NCBI GenBank assembly: GCA_963669155.1
Contig: OZ022586.1
Span: 387,501 to 451,500 of the forward strand
Reading direction: 5' to 3'
Length of the DNA stretch: 64,000 bases
From: Arbacia lixula
Lineage: Eukaryota > Echinodermata > Echinoidea > Arbacioida > Arbaciidae
Positions 21,348-32,900 of the stretch are shown here, piece by piece. The notes below the pieces were generated by a model. That model ran no database searches. It saw only the letters and a list, made by a program, of their open reading frames with translations, and was not told where the DNA came from. The position numbers were made by a program, and so were the translations under genes. Each line of letters opens with the position of its first letter. Within the stretch, counting starts at the first letter, position 1.

Positions 21348-22002
21348 CGAGCACACTTATGTGCTTACAGTATGTTCATCTGGAAAAGTAGTTACATGCA
21401 TGTGGTTTGAAATTGTTTCGAAATTGTTTCAACATTGTTTGTGGTTTGAAATTGTTTTGAGGAAATAAAATGAAGTATAGTTTGTTGTTTATCGCTGTTT
21501 GTTCCCCTCTTCTGTGTGTGTATGTATATGTGTATGTCTAGATATACCCATGACATCTTGCTATATCATATATCAAAAAGCATGAAACAAGGTGAGCAGA
21601 ATAATAAACATTTTATTCTTGTGTCTTGTGTCTTGTGCATTGCATTAAGATATCAATTACAGTAGTTCGGTCAGTAGCTATCTCAAAGGGATAGTTTTGA
21701 GACCAATCACTTTTTTGTACATTCTCTAGAAGCGTGAACATGATTATCAGATTGTTCCCATAGATTAAATTTGTTGTTCTTTGTTCTACAGTATCTATAT
21801 GAGAGAACGTTAACAAGGTTGCACTTGCCTCTCACAGGAACTACAAATGCTAAACATGTTACAGTATTTACAGTATCCAAAACATTATGCTCTTCCTTTT
21901 TTTTTTTTTTTTTTTTTTTCTCTCTCTCTCTTCTTTTTCTCGATCTCCTTCTCCCTCAGTCTGTAGTTTTTGTATTATACATGTCAAAAGAAAGTAAGAA
22001 CT

Positions 22003-22034
<32 letters not shown>

Positions 22035-22380
22035 AGAAAAATATGCTCGCTGAAAATCGTGAGAGAAAGAGAGTTAAATAAATTATCAAAGAAAAAAAAA
22101 ATGTAACAATCAACTTCTAATCAACTTCAATGCACCTCTAACAAAAATTATTAACAACATAAATTCTAAACAGTAAACTAAACAAACAAACTTAATATGC
22201 ACAGTACAGGGTCGTAGACTCCTTTCCGGAGAGCCAGCCACCTCCTCAGTGACGTGTAGCTGCTTTCGACCCACTACAATGCCGGCGTGTACATAATCTG
22301 GTGTGATTGAACACGCGCCTAAAATCAACCAGCAACAACAACAACAACACAGTACTATAGCTGGAACGTCATTCATTTCT
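21348..22380. other. Non-coding with two further T tracts
   Basis: T tracts at about 21897-21919 and 22004-22033. No exon recognised. AAC trinucleotides occur at about 22333-22349. Confidence 0.45.
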
Positions 22381-22510
22381 CACGTCACACGTGTGCATGC
22401 ATCATCAGCGCAATCCATCAACGGTTACAGTGGTTTAACGTAACCTACGTGCTTGACTCAAACATTTGGATTTGGATTTGGATCTCGACAGTTCAGCAAA
22501 GCTTTAGACT
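22381..22510 (+). promoter_or_regulatory. Possible untranslated first exon ending at a strong donor
   Basis: The sequence CTTTAGACTG is followed by GTAAGTTCG at about 22511, a near-consensus 5' splice site. It lies 3.8 kb upstream of the stathmin start codon, in sequence with several CpGs (CACGTCACACGTG, CGCGCC). It could be a distal non-coding exon of the stathmin gene. There is no further support. Confidence 0.2.
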
Positions 22511-22689
22511 GGTAAGTTCGATTTTGCCATCCAATAATTTCTGACCTGGGATACATCTAGATGAAATATATATTTCACTAGGATTAAGATCAGATAAACA
22601 TGGAAGCTTGTGTCACTGCCTCCAACTAACTCAAATGAGAGCGCTGTGACTCTTGAGGTGTGGCACTTTCAGTTGTTGCCTTTGATTTC

Positions 22690-22712
22690 TGTGGGTGGCG
22701 GCCGCGCGCGGC
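22690..22712. repeat. GC palindrome
   Basis: GCGGCCGCGCGCGGCCGC is an 18-bp perfect palindrome containing two NotI-type octamers, in a CpG-rich patch (22675-22735) unlike the AT-rich surroundings. Confidence 0.7.
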
Positions 22713-25085
22713 CGCGAAGAATCGAGCTCGCAACTGTTTCATGTAATGTGGCATGTTCTGTGAGTGATAAAGCAGCAAATGACACTGCTTTAGCGTTTAT
22801 CGGGCTGCATGTCCGACAGTGTGGTAGTGATAGTGATACCCAAAAGTACAAAAGAGGCAGTTTATGAATGATGTCTAGACTTACGAAAGTGTAACTGTAA
22901 GGCTGTGCGGGGGCGTAAATTGATTTCACACAATCATAATTTGAATGGAAAGTATCCCAGCAAACTATGCTAGATCATAGATGTATTGTTAAGTTCCATA
23001 CTTTTGCTCTCTGCTTTGTCAAAGGCTGGTCAGATATAACAAGATTTTATTGTTAATTACCAAACATTGTCATAAACACAGGACAGGTGCTGGATATTGA
23101 AAAAATATCAAGTACTTTTTCAAGTAGCTCAGGAATTGTTACATCTACATTTTAGTGAGATGTAGGATCTAGGAAGGACAGATGTGAATCACATCTAAGT
23201 TAAGGTGGTTCTAAGTCAAGACCTTGCACTAAAATTTACAATGAAGCGTACGTCCCCAAATTAAACTCAATCCCTTAAGATTAAACGCAACTTTATATTT
23301 AACCACAACTCTCCATGTGCAATGTGTGATAAGTCTCGTTCAATGTTTGTATTTAAAGCAAGTTGCATTTAATCATAATTTTACTTAAAGTGCAAGATGC
23401 CTTTTTAAGACTTAAGAGCGTACTACTCGATCTTCATTTCTACTTTCATTCTCTTTCTTTCTTTTTTTCTTTCCATACAGGTTTTCAATCTATTTGTTGT
23501 TTTTTATCTTCAAGTATTTATTTCTTTGTAGTTTTTGTCCATCTTCAATGTATTCATTTCTCTTTCCCTGCTGTATAGTCCCTTTTCATCCTTTAATTTT
23601 TCTTTCTTCATTTTTTCCGATCATTCTATAAATCTCACAACTCTTTTTCTTTCATTTGATATGTTCCTCATTTTTATTTCTTTCATTATCTCAACATAAA
23701 TCTCACATTAGATTGCATTCTTTTCATTCTGTCACTTCCCTCGATTTCTAATCTTTTTCTATTTGCTTTCTTTATCCTTGAATACTTCCTGCAGTATAAT
23801 GTATTTCTTACTTGCTTTCTTAATCATGTTAACCATTTTAAAGAACCATGGGCTGATAATCCACTGAATTAAAAAAAAAAAAAAAAAAAAAACTACAATA
23901 GAGTTTTGTTCCTGAAGCTGTGCCAGATAGTGAATATAAAAACCCTTCACAACATGACCCATCAACAATAGAGCCAGGTGCATGTCTTGGAATGTTCTTT
24001 TACCATGATAGTGAAAGAACCCTTCCAAGTATAGAGTACATGTAGCCTTTCTTATGCAGGTCTGTGGTTCTAAACAACATCCCTCAAGAGAGCTTTACTG
24101 GTCTGACATTGTCTAGTGGGCTAGTTTCCCCACCAAGTCCCAAGAAGAGTCCAATAGGTAAAGGAAAATCAAGGACATCAAAATGTACATGCACACAAAA
24201 GAACATGTACTTCCAGTACATGAAACAAAAATATATTTAGGAGCTAAGACAAATTAAGACTATTAAAAAAAATGTATTGTGGTTCATACAAATTTTTGCA
24301 GAATAAAGTAAAGGGAAAGTACAACACCTTGAAATCTTCTGTCTACATTATCCATTTGAGTGCTACAATGTAGATAAAATGGTGCTCTATGGGATAGCAT
24401 GCGACTAAATCTACATGTGGCACACAAAGAGTTAACTCCACAAACATGAAGGCATTTGAATTATACACTGCACAACCTCTATGAAGTCGCCAATATGCAC
24501 AGGGAGTTAAAAAAAAAAATGGTTACCAGTTCATATGCACGTTGTGCTTAAAACACAAAATGGTATTCAATTTTACTGTGAAAGATTCACAGTGGTGTTT
24601 ACTGTGGGGTTTTGCGGTAGTTTTATAACCATCCTAGTTGGGGAAGCATTCCGTAAAATTGTATGAGTCATGTGTTGTGTGCATTGTGTTAGCAATGGCC
24701 AAGACATACATTCATGTATGAGATACAAGTAGCTCATGAGACGTGAGTCATGAATGATGCACGCTAACATTAGTGTGCGATGACATTACTGAGAACCTCT
24801 CTTTGATGCAGCCTATTTTTTTTAAGCCTGACGTCATTAATTGTAAACGCTGATCCATGCTGTTCAGTATACCCTGTAAAAAGAATTCAGTTCTTATGTG
24901 GGCTCTGTTCTTACATGCATATTTATGGAGTTGTTTTTTCTTTAAAATTGTGGCGTAAGCGCTTTAAAGTGAACAGGAAAGAAGGTGCAATTTGTAGCAA
25001 AAGTTGAGTGTTTAAGGTACCTGCTTTTAGAAAATGATACCGGTATGCACTGGTTTCTGTTCCCCTGGTCCAAAGGTTTAATGTA
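22713..25085. other. Non-coding stretch
   Basis: No exon recognised on either strand. Contains a weak inverted pair near 23210-23240 and 23390-23412 (CTTGCACT/AGTGCAAG), T/C-rich sequence at 23425-23760, and an A run at about 23870-23892. The small open frames show no family resemblance. Confidence 0.4.
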
Positions 25086-25329
25086 CATGTATACACTACA
25101 GCTCAAAGGAATTGGCATAGGGAAAGGGAAGAAAGGGAAGGAGCCGCAGTTTTAAACCATGGTATATTTTGTCTAGTTCAGCATGAAACACGATGCTTTT
25201 TAGGCTCAAGCATGGTGTTTCATCCTAAACTGGACAAAATATACTGTGGTTTAAAACTACGGCTCCTTCCCTTTCTTCCCTTTCACTTTCCCTTTCCGTA
25301 TGCCAATTCCTTTGAGCTGCTGTGTACAT
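25086..25329. mobile_element. Foldback element, family D copy 2
   Basis: Same palindromic design and sequence as 11646-11885: CAGCTCAAAGGAATTGGCAT at the left, a GGGAAA tract, GGAGCCGCAGTTTTAAACC, then the loop around GATGCTTTTTAGGCTCAAGC and the inverted arm ending ATGCCAATTCCTTTGAGCTG. Arms differ by scattered substitutions, more than in copy 1. It lies about 1 kb upstream of the stathmin start. Confidence 0.9.
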
Positions 25330-26287
25330 CTAATGTGCATTCCAAAGAACCAAAGAAAATGGAAGAAAGCACATCCATTTCCCCCCAGTCCCTTCCCTTC
25401 AAAGTTGAAACAGATTTTGTCCCCATGGTAATACCATTATTAGTTAAAGTATGGAGTGATTGTAGCTCCATGGTTGAAGTATGATACCTGAGCAGCAAAA
25501 AAAAAAAAAAATCATAGGGATTAGGGTGAATTTGCCCCTGCAATGCAAGAATGAGAATAAAAGATTCCCTTGTGATGGTTATAATTCACAGCCTGGTTTA
25601 TGGTGCCCCTTTTTGACATTACAATTCGAAAGTAACCCCTTACACGTTATGATTTTTACCCTTGATGTACAGTATGCAGATTACTGCCTGAGAAAAAAAT
25701 AAACTCATTTTTACAGTGGAAAGCTGTAAAATTTCCCTCTTTTGCAGCCCCTTTCAATGACTTGTACAGATAGAAATGGGGATTGAAACAAAACTGCAAA
25801 TTGCCGTCGCCCCTGGTGACCGCGCTGTATGCCTTGCCCATAATCAGACATGCTGATGAGATGCACAAGCCGCTATGACTCACAGACGCATGCGCCTGAT
25901 TTCCCTGCATCAGACATCTATAGTGTGCAAATCAGGCACTCTCCATGCACTGTATATACACACACACACACACTCACACACACTTCAGTGCCTACTCATT
26001 CTTTCTCACTGTTCTCCCATCTCCCGTCTACAGAGTCGCTCCACTAGGTGTTGCCCTTACCCAGATCAGTAGCTCCATCCAGCCAGTGCAGAACATCCCA
26101 CGCAACTTTCCCGTGCCTTATTTGCAGAGCAGTTTACCTTCGTTTTGGGAGCGTGCGTGCGTTACCTCGTCTCGAGTATCTTTTGCATCGGAGAAGTCAA
26201 CAGAGCGCAGACGGGTGTTGTCAACAAGAGATCAACCTCCTTAGAATTCTTTCTTGCACAAAGCTTATCTCACATCCATACATCAAT
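25330..26287 (+). promoter_or_regulatory. 5' flank and 5' UTR region of the stathmin gene
   Basis: Upstream of the ATG at 26288. Contains a CA array (25960-25983) and a TATATA at about 25949-25954 (CACTGTATATACACAC). A pyrimidine tract ending CCGTCTACAG at about 26032 could be a 3' splice site for the exon that carries the start codon. Transcription start cannot be fixed from the sequence. Confidence 0.3.
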
Positions 26288-26297
26288 ATGCCTTCAG
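26288..26297 (+). CDS. STMN1: Stathmin coding exon 1 (MPS)
   Basis: ATGCCTTCAG followed by GTAAGT, a consensus donor. Ten coding bases, phase 1. A very short first coding segment is usual for this family. It was chosen because phase and donor match exon 2. Confidence 0.8.
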
Positions 26298-28621
26298 GTA
26301 AGTCTCAAGTCAAGTGGAAAAACAAGCATTTCTTCAAAATGTACTCTTTTTTTGCAGTTCATTCCATATTTGTAGTGTGTGTGTGGGTGTGTGCGAGTGT
26401 GTGCGCATCTAATGTTATGTGAAACCTTTGGAAATTTTATGTGAATTTTGAATAGCTATTGCAACATGGAACATATTGTAGCTTTTCAACAGTATTTTGT
26501 AACTTATTTGTGGCAATGATAAATATCTTGTTTGAGATCAAGTGGAAAAACATGCATGTTTAATGTTTCATGTTTGCAAATTAAGCAGGGCCTCCTGAAC
26601 AGCATTAACCAATGAACAAGCTACCCTATTTGAACTAATACTGAAGCAATGAAAGTAATGAATCAATATTAAATACAGAGTCAAAGTGGTCATGATTTCG
26701 GCCAGTAATCATGGCAGAACTCTCCTGCCGTCATCAATGTGACCGTATTCCAGATACTCTTTATCAAACACGTGGTATGATGCACAATATTGATGATTCA
26801 TCCTTTTTCTGCTGAATCATTGACTCATGCATGTAATATAGGATGGTGCCTCATTTGTGCCACACGTGGGGAAGTACAGTATGTATCATGATGATGAAGT
26901 GTGGATGTTCAAAATGGACAAAATGAAAAGGACATGAACACTGCTTTTCTTTAAAAAAAACAGGTAATGCATGTTCCTTGTGTACACACATGCACAATGT
27001 GTGTGCTCTTCCTTGGGAATAGTTTCAGCTTCAAATTGTACAGAGAGAGAACGAGAGAGAGGGAGAGAGAAAGGGGGGGGGGGTAGAGACAGAGTGAGGG
27101 AGAAAGGGAGATGCACTGTAGATAGAATAAAGAGAGAGAAACTAAGATAGGAAAAAAGGGAGGCACAGAATGATCTACATGTAAAGAGAGAAAGGGATGA
27201 AATAGGGAGAGAGAGAAAGAGAGAGGTGGGAGGGGGGAGAGGCCGGGAGTGAGTGAGTGTGTGTGTACAGTATGAGAGAGAGAGAGAGAGAGAGAAGAGA
27301 TAAAAAAGAGAGCGAGAGAGAGAGGGAAGGAGAGAAAGACAAAGAGTAGAAAGATACTAGAATGAAGGAGAGAATTGAAAAGAGAAGAGGAGTAAGGTAG
27401 GGAGAGGGGAAAAGGGGGAGAGAGACAGACTCTCGACAGAATTAAAACAAAACGAGGGAGAGAGTGAGAGAAAGAAACAAAAGGACTGGGGGGGGGGATA
27501 GAATCTGCCACCATCCTTTGTCACGAGACACCTTGCACTGTCCTTGCAACCGTGTATCATGCGCAGTGTGCGTTGAAGGCCGTACGAGGGGCACTCCAGT
27601 GGAAGGAGTGACTCATAATTGCTTCTAACGCGGATGCTTTGACTCCGGCGTGTGACAGTGATATGTTACGTGAAGCCCCATCAGCAGTAGATGTGAAGCT
27701 ATTTTGGGCAATGTGCCAACATGTCTGGAGCAGTGTGCAAGATCATACTCTGCTTGTATACATGTAGACTTGTGTATTGCACTGTAAGGGTGTGTTATAA
27801 ATGTACCTAGATGCAGTTCTGGCTACTGTTCCTGTCTGTAGATTGTTACAGTTTGCATTTTCAATGTAGCGAGCTAAAAAGTGCTAGTAGGACACAGCTC
27901 TTCTGGAGCACTTGGAGAAACCTTTGAAATGCCCGACAGGAATGGTCGTTCTGGAAGCTGAAGCAGCAATCTGCCTCTGTACATAGTCACACAAATACTG
28001 TTAAAAGCCGTAAAATTACATGTATAGGTATTAAAGTCCTTAGCAGAAAAAACATGCAAGACTGTACAGTGTACATACAGTACATGAATGATACTGTACG
28101 TACATGTATACCCAGAAGGTAGTTTGTTCGCATTCCAATAATCTTTGACAGAAATATTGTCAGAAGTTTCCAAGATAGCTTTTAGGTTACATTTATGTGA
28201 TAAATTTATGTGATATCATTTAAATTTAATCCATACAAATTACTGTACAATGCAAAAAACCTACAGTACATATTTACAGTGCAGTATCTTCATAGTAAGA
28301 TGTGAAACCGATATTGACACTGACATAAATAGAGCATACAAGTTCAAAATCATACAATTATGATTAATGTTAAACTAGAGGGCATTCAGTTTCATTCCAA
28401 AGCTTGCATAAGGTTGCAACATAGCAGCAATACATGCACTGTACACTATACACTGTACTGGTACCAATAGCATGCATGTGTTGTACAATTCATGTGTTAT
28501 AGTGAGTAATCACTGGCCAAAAAATTGGCAGAGAGAGAGAGAGAGAAATAAAGAGAATGAGAATGACGGATAAAAAGATAGGGAAAGAGCTACACTGTAG
28601 ATAGAGAGGACAGAGGGACAT

Positions 28622-28660
<39 letters not shown>

Positions 28661-29886
28661 ACAAGAGATAATGGCAGTGACAGAGAAGGGGAGAGAGATA
28701 TCGAGAGAGGAGAGAGAGGGGGGGGGGGAAGAAAGAGAAGAAGAGAGAGCATGAGAGATAATGACAGTGACAGAAAAGGAGAGAAGGAAGAGAGAGGAGA
28801 GGGGTGGACATGGAAGGAGAGAGAGAAAGCGAGAGAGAGAGAGAGTGAGTGAGTGAGTGAGTGAGTGAGTGAGTGAGTGAGTGAGTGAGTGAGAGAGAGA
28901 GACACTATCCAAATTGATATGATGAGATTACTATTTCAGATTGCCCCAATGATGAATATGATGGAGCCTCGGATCTCTTAATGAACAGTCCTTGTTTTCA
29001 CTCCCCAATCAATGGGTGATGACTGATGACTAACTCTGAGTGTCATACGCTGCTGCCGTGATGGCCTTCTGTTGATAAAAATGATTGGGATGTGATCACT
29101 TGGCCATCCAGACACAAGTACATGATGTTTACAGTACAAACTCTATTTGGATGAGTCATAATGATTGGGTTGTACAAGATCTAGAACATGTATTGTTTTC
29201 AGGATACTTTGGTAATTCTGCAATAATTGGAAGGCTATATATAGCTCACATGTTTTTTTTTCTTGCTGGATAAAAAATCTTGTACGAATACAGGGCTTTC
29301 GGTCACTGCATTGTATTGGTATGACATGCCATTTTTGTGCCATTCATTTTACAGCGTGCGATTTTTATGACCTGAAGCAAGCCAAAATCAATTTTTGAAA
29401 ACCATTTGATCTTAAATAAAACTGATGCTTTAGTTTATGAAGTCACTCTAGTGTGCATATATTCTTCAGGTACATGCAGGAGTCCTCATGTCCATGTCCA
29501 TGCATACTATGTGCACTGTTATTGCACAAGTAACTATAAATGTTGTTGTGCTCAGATTCCAATCTGCGTCAAAGTCCTTCACTCAAACCCAGTTGAGAGG
29601 ATTAGCCTGCGTAAAGCTGTGCACCATCTCCACTATATAGTGTGTGTGTGTACATGTACATGTATGTGTTTGAAAGAAGGGGGGGGGGGGTACTACATGT
29701 ATGCCTTCCTGACATTTTACATTTACACATATACATGTAGTACAGTACAGTATGGGGGGAAAGTCATGTTCAAAGTATGTACACAAACTATGAGCAGTGT
29801 GTTGTGATGTACATGTACAACGTATGGATGTTACATTGTGACAATGTAGAGAAGAATAGTGTGTGATACCCTTGGGCCCCAATCAG

Positions 29887-29944
<58 letters not shown>

Positions 29945-32900
29945 CTCGATCTCCTTGAGACACTGAATGGAAAACAATCCTGATTTTCTTGCGACTGTCA
30001 CAGAAGAAGTTGAGAATGTGTAGTGGCTTCCTGATCGCTTTTCAGGCTGGCTACATTAGAAGTTCAGCCCTTCTGACTCCTACATGTGTCAAAGCGATGA
30101 ATATTTCATGCTTAAATCATATTACCACGTCGTGAAGTAATCTGCAAGGAAGGGAGTTCAAGAGTACATACTGTACATTATCCAGCTTGTCTCAACTGTT
30201 CATGTGTCTCTTCACAAAGTACTAATGTGTGCCGCTACATGTGGATATTACGGAGCTTTCTAACCCGAGACCGAACGTCAGCTACTACGAGTTAACTGGT
30301 GCGTATCGAGGTTGTGCAGATCTCGTTCGTTCTGTCGCAGAAGCGCTTTCGGTTAACGACGGGGCCGCGGCCTTCGGCGATACCACGTGACTATATGTTC
30401 AGATCAAAGACCGTGCGTAGAGCGGTGCGAAGCTTCGCCAGCGTTATGGTCGAATACATCGCACGCTGAATCATCCGAAATGGCGAGCTTCAGGCTCCGG
30501 CGCAGGCTTTAACTTACACCGATCTAGAGATATGCTGGCATTTGCAGAGGCCTACTGTCTGCGATATGCTGGACAATAGGCCTAGTAATTTCTTAAACAT
30601 AAAAGTTAACCCTAACAATGTTCATAAACGAGTATTTTTGTGCAAATACCTGCGCTTATACCGATAGCTAAAACCATTTGGGCTAGGCTACTCACCCGAT
30701 GTATCGCCCGCCAGCCGCGGCGGCCGGCCTTGTCGATTTCCGCTGGGAAACATGACTTAGGCTAAAACATGAAATTCAAAACTTTCACTCAAATTTACAT
30801 GATCTAAGAAACGATTTCATGAAAAATGTGATCGCATAATGATTGGTAGTTTATATTTGAAGCCCTCTCAAGAAACTATTTTATGATGCAAGAAGTAGAA
30901 ACAACAAAATAGACCTACCTATTCCGATTGTTTAGACAAGTGAATCGCACTCACGTTGTCGTTTTCACCACAACGTGGAATCGGGGAAATTTCCCCCGAC
31001 TCCCGTCGTCAGAATTGGACGGCGACGCGAGTGTAGGCTTTCGGGCATGCGCAGTGGCAAAATATGACGTCACTCGTAGTAGCTTGACGTTCGGTCTCGC
31101 GTTAGAAAGCTGCCTATTGTCACTGAGACAGCTGGTCCTAAACTTTATGAACAGTACAATGGGCATTTACCCAACCTGTAGTATGGACAGGTGGCTACAA
31201 ACATTTACTGTACTAACCATGTTGTGTTTGTGAATAGTTACATGTAGGGCTCCATTTATTCCATTTTCCCCTGGCATGAAATAATGAAACGTGCATTTCT
31301 GCATTATTTTACATTACTGTGTTAAAAACATGCTTAGATTACAATTACTTTCTGCAGACACGTTCTGTGTTTTTGTTCACAGTATTTTTTCAGGATGGAT
31401 ACATTTTATGGATACATGTAGGTTTTACACAATTTGTTTTAAAGCTGTAAGTCTAAACTGTATGAATGTAAATGATGTGGAAAGGGCCATAAGCTGAGAT
31501 GCTACATTTTAATTGTATTGACTCTTAATGCTAACAAAAAAGTATTTATTAGCTCGGAGATGCATCAGTGGGTGGGGAACTAAATCATATGTATGCCGTA
31601 TCCTGCAGTTATCATCTGCGGAGTAACCAGATCTGATGCATGTGTGTGTCAGTTAAGTAATGAATTTTTCATCATGAAGAAGTCAGGACTTCATAATGCA
31701 TTAAAACGGGTGCTCGCTGCTTTCTGGCAAAATGCCTCCTTCATCCCTCTCTCCCCCCCACCGTGCAGTAAAAGCCATTTGGGGCCAAAGGCAGGGTACG
31801 TTGCATGAAAAGGCTCTTTGTAGCATGACATAGTACAGGCTGTGGTATATTTGGAATGCAAATGCCATCTGCAGTATGTGTAACTAGCTTCTGTCTCTTT
31901 CACTTTATGATTGACATTTTTGTCCAGTTCTGTTTTGCACATTTGAGCGCTGGGATTGTAATTGAACATTTTATTGATAAATTGCGTGCTGGGACATACA
32001 TTGAATAAAAGTCTTTTGACACTGATCAAACAGACCTTATGCACAGTTGGAATGGTCATTAAAGGAAGAAAATCAAGGAGGAAAAGGCATGTAAGAAGAA
32101 TGCAACAAGAACGGGGGGGGGGGGGGGGGGGTGGCAGGAACTAAGATGAAATGGACAAAGAGGAGAAAAGGAAATGATAAGAAAATTGGGAAATAGTGAT
32201 TACAGAGTAAAAGAAGGAGAAGAGTGAGGAGAAAGGGATAAAGATGAAAAATACAAGGTGATTTTGTACATGTGGGATGATGACCAAAATTCTCAGGAAG
32301 AAATGGTAATAATTGTACCTGTACATGTTAAAAAAATTTAAACCAAACATCTGGAAACATTTTAACTGGAGACGAAAGCAACTACAGTTTGATTCACTGT
32401 GTACATGCATGCATACTGACTATACAATGCATTACAGTTTATTGTCAATGAGTCCCTCCACTATCAGTTGAGGCATTATAAACATGTACTTGTGTATGTG
32501 AATTGCTCCTTTAGAGTATGATGGAGCACATTCATTTTAAAGTGTAATCCATTTTATATTTCATAAACTGGAGCCCCAACCCTCATGTGAGGTCTGTGCC
32601 GCCATTCTGTATCTAGTCATTACTCAGTAAGGTTGGTGAGATTGTCAGTTATAGTGAGGGAGTGGCTGGCTTGGGCAGACATGAAGGCGGGGGCAGAAAT
32701 CACTAACTAGCATCTCGCTTCCTCATACACACACTCTCTTTATCTCTGTCTCGTTCTTTCTCTAGAGCTGTCCATCTCACTCTGCGTGCCTATTTCTCTT
32801 TTTCTCCTTTCATTGTCTCTATCTCTCTCATCCCTCTCTCCCTCCCTTTTCCCCTCTCTCTCCCCATTCTTTCTCCCATTCTCTTTCCCTCTCTCTCACC

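Noticed and set aside
26951-27514. 187-codon Ser/Leu/Phe-rich minus-strand frame
   Set aside because: Complement of a GA-type array; no domain, no conserved composition beyond the repeat.
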